From the NCBI RefSeq assembly GCF_900103885.1, contig NZ_FNIM01000001.1, positions 288,132 to 352,131 of the forward strand: a DNA stretch of 64,000 bases, written 5' to 3'. Positions 24,801 through 33,102 of this stretch are shown here, piece by piece. The notes beneath the pieces were generated by a model that saw only the letters and a program-made list of their open reading frames with translations, was not told the DNA's origin and made no database searches. The position numbers and the translations under genes were made by a program. How positions within the stretch are numbered: the first letter of the stretch is position 1; each line of letters starts with the position of its first letter. Origin of the DNA: Actinomyces ruminicola (lineage in GTDB: Bacteria; Actinomycetota; Actinomycetes; Actinomycetales; Actinomycetaceae).

Positions 24801-26603
24801 CTACCGCGGCTCGACGCCGCGGCGCAGCAGGCCCACGATGTGCCCGTCGATCAGTGCCTCCCAGGAGGCCTCGACCACGTCCGTGCCCACCCCGACGGTC
24901 GACCAGGTGTCCTCCCCGTCGGTGATGTCGATCAGTACGCGCACCACCGAGCGGGTGCCGCGCTCGGTATCCAGGATGCGCACCCGGTAATCGGTCAGCT
25001 CGAACTCGGCCGTCTCGGGGTAGACCTGCTCCAGTGCCGCGCACAGGGCGTGGTCCAGGGCGTTGACGGGGCCGTTGCCCTCCCCCAGGACGGCGTAGCG
25101 GCGCCCGCCGGCCCACAGCCGCACGGTGGCCTCGGTCTCGGTGACCGTATCGCCCTCGGTGGACAGCAGCCGCTGCCCGGGCAGCGGCCGGGCCTGAATG
25201 GAGGCGCGCCAGGACTCGATGCGGAAGTACTCGGGCAGGTCGCCCCGGGCGGCACGCAGCAGCAGCTCGAAGGAGCCGTCGGCGGCGTCGTAGGTGTAGC
25301 CGACCGCCTCGCGCGCCTTGACGGTCTCGGTCACCCGGGTAAGCAGTTCGTGGTCTCCGGCGGCGTCGATGCCGAACTCGCGGGCCTTGAGCTCGATGGA
25401 GGCGCGCCCGGCCATCTCCGAGACCAGCATGGTCATGGTATTGCCCACGCGCGCCGGGTCGATGTGCTGGTACAGGTTCGGGTCCACGCGAATGGCGGAG
25501 GCATGCAGCCCGGCTTTGTGGGCGAAGGCCTTCGCGCCCACGTACGGCAGGCGTCCCGACGGCGGACGGTTGACGATCTCGCCCACGTGCCGGGAGACGG
25601 CGGACAGCTCCGCCAGGCGGCGGGCGCGCTCGGCGGCGTCGCCGGGCAGCACCGTCCAGTCGGTCTTGAGCTCCAGGTCGGCGATGAGCGTGAGCAGGTT
25701 GGCGTTACCGGTGCGCTCGCCCAGACCGTTGACGCAGCCCTGCACCTGCCGGGCGCCGGCCTCGACGGCGGCCAGGGCCCCGGCGACGGCGACGCCGGCG
25801 TCGTCATGGGTATGGATGCCGATGGTGCACTGGCCGTATCCGGCTTCCCGCAGCGCGTCCCGCAGTCGGGCCACCCGGCGACCGACGACGTCGGGCAGGG
25901 TGCCGCCGTTGGTGTCGCAGGGGATCACGGCGCCGGCACCGGCCTGCGCCGCGGCCAGGGCGACGGCGATCGGGTAGGGCAGGTCTGTTTCTCCGGCTGC
26001 CGGGTCGACGACGCCCGCCGCGTCACTGGCAACCGCGCCTGCCGCGGCCTGGCCGCCCCCGACCGCCTCACCGGCAGCGCGCGCCTCGGCGTGGTCGATC
26101 CCGTCGAAGAAGTGCTCCAGGTCAACCATCACCTCACGCCCAGCGGCGGCCAGCACCGCCACCGTGTCCCGCACCATGCGCAGGTTCTCCTCCAGGCTGG
26201 TGCGCAGGGCGCGCTCGACGTGCACCGGATCGGACTTGGCGACCACGGTTACCACGGGCGCGCCGGAGTCCAGCAGGGCCCGCACCTGCGGGTCGTCGGC
26301 CGCGGACACGCCCGCCTTGCAGGTGGAGCCGAAGGCGACCAGCCGGGCGGTACGCAGCTCCAGCTCGGTGCGGGCGCGCGCGAAGAACTCGGTGTCCTTG
26401 GGGATGGCGCCGGGCCAGCCGGCCTCGATGTAGGCCACGCCGAGCTCGTCCAGCAGCCGGGCGACGGCGAGTTTGTCCGTGACGGTGAAGGCGATGGACT
26501 GCTGCTGGGCGCCGTCGCGCAGGGTGGTGTCATAGGCGGCGACGCGAACGGCCCGGTCGGCAGCGGCCGGAGTCGTAGCGGTGGCGGGAGTCTGTGCGGG
26601 CAT
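24801..26603 (-). CDS. cimA: Citramalate synthase
   Basis: From ATG 26603, after GGGGAG, the protein is 600 residues. The HMGL-like TIM barrel starts with AAYDTTLRDGAQQQSIAFTV (catalytic RDG), then GVAYIEAGWPGAIPKDTEFF, VDLEHFFDG, IPCDTNGG and IGIHTHDDAGVAVA (HxH metal ligands). The C-terminal LeuA allosteric domain covers about residues 440-590. It condenses pyruvate and acetyl-CoA to (R)-citramalate, the threonine-independent route to 2-oxobutyrate and isoleucine, in keeping with the ilv/leu genes at 54-61.6 kb. A 40-residue Ala/Gly-rich segment (about residues 168-208) interrupts the barrel after HFFDG where relatives have a few residues. It is oriented divergently from the polymer locus. 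Confidence 0.93.
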   Translation of the reverse strand: MPAQTPATATTPAAADRAVRVAAYDTTLRDGAQQQSIAFTVTDKLAVARLLDELGVAYIEAGWPGAIPKDTEFFARARTELELRTARLVAFGSTCKAGVSAADDPQVRALLDSGAPVVTVVAKSDPVHVERALRTSLEENLRMVRDTVAVLAAAGREVMVDLEHFFDGIDHAEARAAGEAVGGGQAAAGAVASDAAGVVDPAAGETDLPYPIAVALAAAQAGAGAVIPCDTNGGTLPDVVGRRVARLRDALREAGYGQCTIGIHTHDDAGVAVAGALAAVEAGARQVQGCVNGLGERTGNANLLTLIADLELKTDWTVLPGDAAERARRLAELSAVSRHVGEIVNRPPSGRLPYVGAKAFAHKAGLHASAIRVDPNLYQHIDPARVGNTMTMLVSEMAGRASIELKAREFGIDAAGDHELLTRVTETVKAREAVGYTYDAADGSFELLLRAARGDLPEYFRIESWRASIQARPLPGQRLLSTEGDTVTETEATVRLWAGGRRYAVLGEGNGPVNALDHALCAALEQVYPETAEFELTDYRVRILDTERGTRSVVRVLIDITDGEDTWSTVGVGTDVVEASWEALIDGHIVGLLRRGVEPR

Positions 26604-26780
26604 TTGCTCTCCCCGATGGGTTGGGTCCTTCACCGCAGAGTCTGACACAGTGTCGGCTCCCGGCTGAGAGGGTGCTCACCTGGCGGCGCCAATCCATGGC
26701 ATGCGCATGGCGAGCCCGGTAGCGTCTACGCGTTGCCGCGCCACCCCGCCGGCACAAGAGCAGACGTGAAGGAGGAACCG

Positions 26781-27551
26781 ATGAGCGCTGACGTCGGCAC
26801 CGCGCGCACCGTCTCCGTGTTCGGCTCCTGCGTGAGCCGGGACACGGTGGAGGTGCTGCGCCGCCGGGGCTGGCGGGTAGGGGCGTATGTGGCGCGCCAG
26901 TCCCTGCTGTCGGCGGGCTCGCGAGCGCCGGGGGACGCCCTAGATCTGGAGGGCTTCGACTCCGCCTTCGTCAGGCGGGTACACGCCGAGGACCTGGCGG
27001 GCGACCGCCACTCCCGCCTGGCGGCCGCGGCGGCGCGCACAGACGTACTGCTGTGGGACATCGTGGACGAGCGCCTGGGAGTGCTGGAGCTGCCCGACGG
27101 CGAGCTGCTGACCCGCACCACCGAGGGGCTCACGGCGGGCCTGTACGACTCGTTGGAGGGGGCGCGCCTGCTGGAGTTCGGCTCGGATGAGCACTTCGAG
27201 CGATGGGAGGCGGCGCTGCCGGCCTGGCGCGCGGAGCTGGCCGGGCTTGGCCTGGCCGACCGGACGCTGCTGCTGCATACACCGTGGGCGATCGTGGACG
27301 AGGGCGGCGAGCACACGCCGACGTCGTGGGGCGTGGGCGCGGTGGAGGCGAACTGGTTCGCCGAGCGCTATTACCAGGCCGCGGCGGAGGCGACGGGCGT
27401 GCGGGTGCTGCGACTGCCGGACGAGCTGACCGTTGCGGGCACCCACCACACCTGGGGTCCGGCACCGTTCCACTACCAGGACGCCGCCTACACGTGGTTG
27501 GCGGACCGGATCGCACACTTCGTCGCCAAAGGTCACGGTACCGCCGCGTAG
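26781..27551 (+). CDS. DUF6270-like protein (SGNH-type fold suspected), glycopolymer locus
   Basis: ATG at 26781 directly follows GGAGGAACCG and gives 256 residues. The start (VSVFGSCVSRDTVEVLRRRG) has the G-S-C-V-S-R-D pattern of DUF6270 proteins, which are often found in polysaccharide and teichoic-acid clusters and are thought to be SGNH-hydrolase-like. RRYVARQSLLSA-type sequence (AYVARQSLLSAGS) and the C-terminal FHYQDAAYTWLADRI, with a possible catalytic His-x-x-Asp, fit. No signal peptide is visible. It begins the plus-strand part of the locus, 100 bases before wecB. Its function, perhaps adding or removing an acyl group on the polymer, is not established. Confidence 0.75.
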   Translation: MSADVGTARTVSVFGSCVSRDTVEVLRRRGWRVGAYVARQSLLSAGSRAPGDALDLEGFDSAFVRRVHAEDLAGDRHSRLAAAAARTDVLLWDIVDERLGVLELPDGELLTRTTEGLTAGLYDSLEGARLLEFGSDEHFERWEAALPAWRAELAGLGLADRTLLLHTPWAIVDEGGEHTPTSWGVGAVEANWFAERYYQAAAEATGVRVLRLPDELTVAGTHHTWGPAPFHYQDAAYTWLADRIAHFVAKGHGTAA

Positions 27552-27651
27552 TGGACAGCGTGCAGGCGGTATCCGACTCACCGGTTATCCTTTGAAACAT
27601 CTTTGTCAGGGAACCCCCTCTCTGACATCAGAGTTCCCATCAGGAGTGCCC

Positions 27652-28839
27652 GTGCCAAAGAATGTCATGGTCGTTTACGGCACGCGCCCCGAGGCGATCA
27701 AACTGGCACCGGTCATCCAAGGACTGGGGGAGCACCCTGAGCTGCATCCCACACTGGTATCCACCGGGCAGCACCGGGAGATGCTGGAGCAGGTCAATGA
27801 GATCTTCGGCCTGAGGCCCGACCATGACATCGACGTCTTCGAGGCCGGGCAGAACCTGAACACGCTCACCGCCAAGATCTTCGCTCGCCTGGACCCCGTC
27901 CTTGACGCCGTTAACCCGGACGCGGTGCTGGTGCAGGGCGATACCACGACGGTCGCCGCCGCCGCGCTGGCGGCCTTCTACCGGCAGGTACCGGTGGTCC
28001 ATCTGGAGGCGGGACTGCGGTCAGGTGATATCTCCTCGCCCTTCCCCGAGGAGGCCAACCGGCGGGTCACCACGCAGTTGACCGCTCTGCACCTGGCACC
28101 TACACATCCCTCCCGCGCGAATCTGCTGCGCGAGGGAGTGACGCCCGAAGACGTTGTGGTCACGGGTAACACAGTGATCGACGCGCTCCTGCACACGCGC
28201 GCCCAGAACATACTCCCGGCGAACAGCCGTCTGCGGGAGGCGATCAGGCAGGAACGTCCCATCATCTTGGTGACGGCGCACCGGCGCGAGAACTGGGGCG
28301 AGGCAATGGCGAATGTCGGCCGCGCGCTGGCCCGCCTGGCGGCCCGCTACCCCGAGCATATGATCGTGCTGCCGGCGCACTGCAATCCGCTCGTGCGGGA
28401 GGCCGTGCTGCCACGGGTGGAAGGCCTGGACAATGTACTCGTCTCCGAACCGCTGGCCTACGGGGAGTTCACCACCGTCATGAGTGCCGCCCAGATCGTA
28501 TTGACGGACTCCGGAGGCGTGCAGGAGGAGGCACCGAGCCTGGGCAAGCCGGTGCTGGTGATGCGCGAGAACACCGAACGCCCCGAGGGCGTGGAGGCCG
28601 GCACCGTGCGCCTGATCGGCACGGCGGAGGACCGTCTGGTCACGGAAGTCTCCGCATTGATCGACTCCCCCGCCCTGTATCAGCAGATGGCTCATGCCGC
28701 CAACCCCTATGGGGACGGCCAAGCCGCCCAGCGAGCGGTGGCGGCGATCGCCGCGCTGCTCGGTGTGGGTGAACGTCTGCCCGACTTCCGTCCTGTCCCG
28801 TCACGTCCCACCGATCACCTGAGGTCAGTATCACTGTGA
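27652..28839 (+). CDS. wecB: UDP-N-acetylglucosamine 2-epimerase (non-hydrolysing)
   Basis: The 395-residue enzyme starts at GTG 27652 (CAGGAG upstream) with VYGTRPEAIKLAPVIQGL. Other WecB/MnaA signatures are QHREMLEQV, VQGDTTTVAAAALAAFY, VVHLEAGLRSGDISSPFPEE, VTAHRRENWGE and LTDSGGVQEEAPSLGKPVLV followed by RENTERPEG. It interconverts UDP-GlcNAc and UDP-ManNAc, the precursor for ManNAc-containing teichoic acids or, after WecC, ManNAcA. It overlaps the next gene by four bases (GTGA), the start of a tightly coupled plus-strand operon. wecC lies 23 kb away at the other end of the locus. Confidence 0.97.
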   Translation: MPKNVMVVYGTRPEAIKLAPVIQGLGEHPELHPTLVSTGQHREMLEQVNEIFGLRPDHDIDVFEAGQNLNTLTAKIFARLDPVLDAVNPDAVLVQGDTTTVAAAALAAFYRQVPVVHLEAGLRSGDISSPFPEEANRRVTTQLTALHLAPTHPSRANLLREGVTPEDVVVTGNTVIDALLHTRAQNILPANSRLREAIRQERPIILVTAHRRENWGEAMANVGRALARLAARYPEHMIVLPAHCNPLVREAVLPRVEGLDNVLVSEPLAYGEFTTVMSAAQIVLTDSGGVQEEAPSLGKPVLVMRENTERPEGVEAGTVRLIGTAEDRLVTEVSALIDSPALYQQMAHAANPYGDGQAAQRAVAAIAALLGVGERLPDFRPVPSRPTDHLRSVSL

Positions 28840-30818
28840 ATTCCCTGAACTCGTTCACCGCACCGCCCGACTCCCAGCCCGGTGGCGACTCCGCGGCCGC
28901 ATCCCACCCCGCGTCCGTCCCGGCGGCGGGCCGCAGCGTGGCGCATAGCGTCCGCGATTCCTGGCCGACGACGGACATTGGCGGCTCCCGCCTGCACCTG
29001 CCCCACGGGACCATTCCGGCGCTTGACTGCGCTATGTGGGTGCTGGCGATCGTGCTGGTCGTCTCTCTGAATATCGACGGCGGTCCCGCCGAGCCCGCCC
29101 GCGCCGCCGTCGGCGTCACCATACTGCTCGCGGTGGTGTTGCAGCTGCTGGCCTGGCTTTTGTTCCTACGTGGCCGCGTCCGCTTCGCCACCAGCGACGA
29201 GATCCCGCAGATCCTGGTCACCGACCTGTTCGTGGCAGCAGTCCTCATGCTCACCTCGGCCCTGTCCCAGGGCGTGCTGCTGCCGCTGGGCACCGCTGGG
29301 GTTTCCGGCGCGGTGGCGCTGACCCTGCACCTGGCGGCGCGGTGGCTCTTTCAGCATTTCGTTGCCTGGCGGCGTCGCCCGCAGGCGCACCGCACCCGGC
29401 GTACGATCGTGCTCGGCGCCGGCTACGGCGGGGTGCAGGCGATCAGCCTGATGCAGCAAGATCAGGATGGCGTCTTCACGCCGGTGGCCATCCTTGACGA
29501 CGACCCGTCCAAGCGGCACCTGCGCATCAGCGGAGTGCGCGTGCTCGGCCCGTGGGACGCCCTGGGGCAGGTCGCCCAGGAGACGCGCGCCGACCTGGTA
29601 CTGCTGGCGGTCCCCTCTGCGGGTCCGGACAAGGTCGATGAGGTGGTACGAAACGCCCAGAACCTCGGGCTCGAGATCCGCATCATGCCCTCCATGGAGG
29701 AGCTGGTCGACCGAGCACCCTCATACCGCCCTGATGCCTCACAGCTGCAGTCAACAAACGTCTTCCGCGCCCCGCAGATCGCAGACCTGCTCGGACGCCG
29801 TGAGATCGACACCGACGTCGACGCCATCGGCGCCTACCTGACCGGCGAGCGGGTCCTGGTGACCGGTGCGGGCGGGTCGATCGGCTCCCAGCTTTGCCAG
29901 GCGATCGCCCGCTACGAGCCCGAGCGGCTGATCATGGTGGACCGGGACGACTCGGCCCTGCACGCGGTGCAGTTGTCCCTGGACGGGCAGGCCATGCTCG
30001 ACTCCCCCGACCTGATTCTCGGGGACCTGCGCACCCCGGGCTTCATTCAGGCCCTGTTCGATGAGAACCGGCCAACCATCGTCTTCCACGCTGCCGCCCT
30101 GAAGCACGTGACGCTCACGGAGCGCTTCCCGGAGGAGGCGTTCCTTACGAATGTGGCAGCCACACGTGACCTGCTCCTGGCGGCGGCGAGCCACGACGTA
30201 CGGCGCTTCATCAACATCTCCACGGACAAGGCCGCGGACCCGCAGTGCGTGCTCGGCTACTCCAAGCGGGTAGCGGAGCGACTGACGGCGACAGTAGGCC
30301 GGACGCTGGCACCGGACCGCCGCTTCATGTCGGTGCGCTTCGGGAATGTGCTGGGGTCACGCGGCTCGGCCTTGTTGACCTTCGCCGCCCAGCTGGAGCG
30401 CGGGCTGCCGCTGACGATCACGGACCCGAGCATGGAGCGCTTCTTCATGAGCGTGGACGAGGCCTGTCAGCTGGTCCTCCAGGCCGGCGTGCTCGGCCGC
30501 TCGGGCGAGGTCCTCATCCTGGACATGGGCGAGCCGCACAACATTGAGGAGATTGCACGGCGTTTCGCCACCCTGATGGGTCAGCCCGACACCAAGGTGA
30601 CCTATACGCACGTGCGCCCGGGAGAGAAGCTCACCGAGGACCTGTTCGGCCGGGGCGAGGCGGATCTGCGTCCGAATCACCCGCTCATCTCGCAGACCTC
30701 GGTCCCACCGTTCCCGATGGAGAAGCTGGAGGCCATAGCCGACCTGCGCGAACGCGCCCAGTGGGGGCAGCACGGCGCCCTGGTACGCCGCTGGATGGAA
30801 GCGGAGAGCGGGGCATGA
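28836..30818 (+). CDS. CapD/WbpM-like nucleotide-sugar 4,6-dehydratase
   Basis: The 660-residue protein has a Pro/Ser-rich start and four hydrophobic helices at about residues 68-175, then an FlaA1-like Rossmann CoA-binding-type region (IVLGAGYGGVQAISLM, near 190), and from about residue 340 the CapD dehydratase domain (VTGAGGSIGSQLCQAI, FHAAALKHVTLTE, NISTDKAADPQCVLGYSKR). The TDK and SKR segments are catalytic in PglF/WbpM. These long membrane-bound forms make UDP-4-keto-6-deoxy sugars from UDP-GlcNAc. No partner aminotransferase is in the window, so the final sugar is uncertain. GTG start overlaps wecB by four bases and the end overlaps the next gene by four. Confidence 0.92.
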   Translation: MNSLNSFTAPPDSQPGGDSAAASHPASVPAAGRSVAHSVRDSWPTTDIGGSRLHLPHGTIPALDCAMWVLAIVLVVSLNIDGGPAEPARAAVGVTILLAVVLQLLAWLLFLRGRVRFATSDEIPQILVTDLFVAAVLMLTSALSQGVLLPLGTAGVSGAVALTLHLAARWLFQHFVAWRRRPQAHRTRRTIVLGAGYGGVQAISLMQQDQDGVFTPVAILDDDPSKRHLRISGVRVLGPWDALGQVAQETRADLVLLAVPSAGPDKVDEVVRNAQNLGLEIRIMPSMEELVDRAPSYRPDASQLQSTNVFRAPQIADLLGRREIDTDVDAIGAYLTGERVLVTGAGGSIGSQLCQAIARYEPERLIMVDRDDSALHAVQLSLDGQAMLDSPDLILGDLRTPGFIQALFDENRPTIVFHAAALKHVTLTERFPEEAFLTNVAATRDLLLAAASHDVRRFINISTDKAADPQCVLGYSKRVAERLTATVGRTLAPDRRFMSVRFGNVLGSRGSALLTFAAQLERGLPLTITDPSMERFFMSVDEACQLVLQAGVLGRSGEVLILDMGEPHNIEEIARRFATLMGQPDTKVTYTHVRPGEKLTEDLFGRGEADLRPNHPLISQTSVPPFPMEKLEAIADLRERAQWGQHGALVRRWMEAESGA

Positions 30819-31852
30819 CACTTGCCCTTCTCCTCGGCTTCCTGGCCGCCGCAGCCACGTCGGCGCTGGCAACACTGGCGCTGATCCCGATGCTGCGGCG
30901 TGCCCAGGTCGTCGACATCCCGGTGGGTCGTTCACTGCACGCGGCGCCGACGCCGCGCGGCGGTGGCCTGGCCGTGGTGCTGGCCGCCGTGCTGGTGATG
31001 GGGGTGGCTCCCCTGATCGCCTGGCACCGGGTTGGACTGACCGACCTGTCAGCCCGCTTCAGCACAGTGATGCTGGGCTTCGTGGCGATTCTGGCCTTCG
31101 CGGTCGTGGGCCTGGTGGAGGACCTGTTCGCCCTGTCGACGCAGTCGCGCCTGTGCCTGCAACTGGGGCTGGGCCTGTTCCTGGGGCTGGCGGCGGCCGC
31201 ACAGGCGGGGGCGAGCCCGTGGGTGGCGGTGCCGGTGGCCGTGTGCACGACCGGGGTGGTCAATGCCACCAACTTCATGGACGGCGCAAACGGGCTGGCC
31301 GCGGGGCATGCGGTGGTCTGCGCCCTGTGGTTCGTGGTGGTCTCCGTCATGCACCCGGTGCCGGGGCTGGGCTTCGTCATGATCACGGTGGCCGGGGCGG
31401 CAGCCGGCTTCCTGCCCTTCAACGCGCCGCGCGCACGCCTGTTCCTGGGCGACACGGGCTCCTACGCACTGGGCGGAGCCTGGGCCTTCGCGGCCACCGT
31501 CTGTCTGGCCTCCGGGGCTCCGGTGAGCGCCGCAGTGGCCCCGCTGCTGGTGCTGGTGACCGATGCCGGATTCACGCTGTGGATGCGGGTGCGCACCGGG
31601 CAGCGCTGGTATGAGCCGCACAAGCTGCACGTCTATCAGCGGCTGGTCACCTTCGGGTGGCCGCACTGGGGCGTGGCGCTGCTGGTCGCGAGCACGGCCG
31701 CGCTGTGCTCGACGCTGGCGTGGGCGGGGCTGGTGCTGAACCGGCAATCGCTCGCCTGGGGGCTTATTTCCGTGGTCCTGATCGCGTACCTGTACCTCCC
31801 GCTGGCCGTGGGGGCCGGGGACCCGTTCCGCACGCTCAGGCCGGTGAGGTGA
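30815..31852 (+). CDS. WecA/MraY-family undecaprenyl-phosphate sugar-1-phosphate transferase
   Basis: The 345-residue polytopic membrane protein (about ten helices) shows the family motifs: VVDIPVGRSLHAAPTPRGGG, VGLVEDLFAL (Asp-Asp-type loop shortened), VNATNFMDGANGLAAG, LFLGDTGSYALGG and HKLHVYQRLV, the HxH site. It transfers a HexNAc-1-phosphate from UDP-sugar to undecaprenyl phosphate and thereby starts the polymer. ATG at 30815 overlaps the dehydratase stop. MraY itself lies in the dcw cluster, so this copy, inside a glycopolymer operon, is the WecA/TagO-type initiator. Confidence 0.93.
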   Translation: MTLALLLGFLAAAATSALATLALIPMLRRAQVVDIPVGRSLHAAPTPRGGGLAVVLAAVLVMGVAPLIAWHRVGLTDLSARFSTVMLGFVAILAFAVVGLVEDLFALSTQSRLCLQLGLGLFLGLAAAAQAGASPWVAVPVAVCTTGVVNATNFMDGANGLAAGHAVVCALWFVVVSVMHPVPGLGFVMITVAGAAAGFLPFNAPRARLFLGDTGSYALGGAWAFAATVCLASGAPVSAAVAPLLVLVTDAGFTLWMRVRTGQRWYEPHKLHVYQRLVTFGWPHWGVALLVASTAALCSTLAWAGLVLNRQSLAWGLISVVLIAYLYLPLAVGAGDPFRTLRPVR

Positions 31853-31857
31853 GGGCC

Positions 31858-33102
31858 ATGCGAATCTTGCTGCTGACCCACTACTGGGCGCCGGAGACGG
31901 GTGCCCCACAGAAACGCTGGCGCTGGCTGGCCCGCGGTCTGGTGGGGCGCGGCCACGAGCTGGCCGTGCTGGCACCGTCCCCGCACTACCCCGCCGGACG
32001 CCTGCTCGACGCCGATCCGCGGCATGCCCCGGGGGCCGCGTGCCGGGATGCGACGGGGGCGATGATCCACCGCACCGCCTTCCGCCCCTACGACGCGGGC
32101 CTGGGCGGCCGGGGCGCTGACCAGGCCGTGGCGGCGGCCGACGCCCTGCGGCTGGGGCTGCGGCGCTTTTCCGGGCAGTGGCGTCCAGACGTCGTCGTCG
32201 GATCGGTGCCGGGCCTGCCGACGCTGCCGGCGGCCCTGGCACTGGGGCGAGTGCTGCGCCGCCCGGTGGTGGCCGAGCTGCGCGACGCCTGGCCGGACAT
32301 TCTGGACTCCGCCTCCAGTTGGGCCGGAGCAGAGCGCCCCCGTCTGCGACGTCGGGCCGTGTACGCCATGCGCGGTGCTGTCCCGCCGGTAATCACCCGG
32401 CTGGAGCGCGACGCCGACGCCGTGGTGACCACCACGGACTCCTTCGCTGCGGTACTGCGCGGGCGCGGCCTGGGGCGTGTGGTCACGGTGCGCAACACCT
32501 CGCCCTCCAGCACCCCTTCGTCGGCACCTGTGCCCGCCGCGAGGGAGGACGGCGCCTTGCACGTGCTGTACCTGGGCACGGTGGGCCGAGCCCAGGGGAT
32601 GGTCAGTTCCGTGCGCGCCGCCGCCCTGGCAGCCCAGCAGGGCACCCCCGTGGTACTGCGGATTGTCGGCGACGGCGCGGAGGCCACGGCCGTGCGTGAG
32701 GAGGCGGCGCGGCTGGGTGCCCCCGTTCAGGCGCTGGCACCCGTCCCGGCGGAACAGGTGGGCGAGCACTACGCGTGGGCGGATACGGTGCTGGTGTCCT
32801 TGCAGGACTGGCCGGCGATGTCACTGACGGTGCCGTCCAAGTTGTATGAGGTCCTGGCCACCGGTCGGCACATCAGCGGCGCCGTAGCGGGCGAGGCCGC
32901 GGCGATCCTACGTGAGTCGGGCGCCGGCGACGTCGTCGCCCCGCAGGATCCGCAGGCACTGGCCGCGCTGTGGGCGGAGTTGGCGGTCGACCGCGCCCGC
33001 CTGGCCCCCACCGGCGGCAGGCGGTGGCTGGAGGAGCACGCACGCGAGGAAGCCCTGGTATCCCGTTACGAGTCACTGCTTACGGAGGTGACCGGTGCCT
33101 GA
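31858..33102 (+). CDS. Glycosyltransferase family 4 (WbuB-like)
   Basis: The 414-residue GT-B enzyme begins MRILLLTHYWAPETGAPQKR, typical of WbuB-like family 4 transferases. The donor-binding half contains LHVLYLGTVGRAQGMVSSVR and IVGDGAE, and the nucleotide-sugar site has PSKLYEVLATGRHISG, where family 4 usually has an E-x7-E motif; the second half is less typical. No membrane helix is seen. It should add a sugar to the undecaprenyl-linked intermediate on the inner face of the membrane. It starts six bases after the WecA-like gene and overlaps the next glycosyltransferase by eight bases. Confidence 0.88.
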   Translation: MRILLLTHYWAPETGAPQKRWRWLARGLVGRGHELAVLAPSPHYPAGRLLDADPRHAPGAACRDATGAMIHRTAFRPYDAGLGGRGADQAVAAADALRLGLRRFSGQWRPDVVVGSVPGLPTLPAALALGRVLRRPVVAELRDAWPDILDSASSWAGAERPRLRRRAVYAMRGAVPPVITRLERDADAVVTTTDSFAAVLRGRGLGRVVTVRNTSPSSTPSSAPVPAAREDGALHVLYLGTVGRAQGMVSSVRAAALAAQQGTPVVLRIVGDGAEATAVREEAARLGAPVQALAPVPAEQVGEHYAWADTVLVSLQDWPAMSLTVPSKLYEVLATGRHISGAVAGEAAAILRESGAGDVVAPQDPQALAALWAELAVDRARLAPTGGRRWLEEHAREEALVSRYESLLTEVTGA

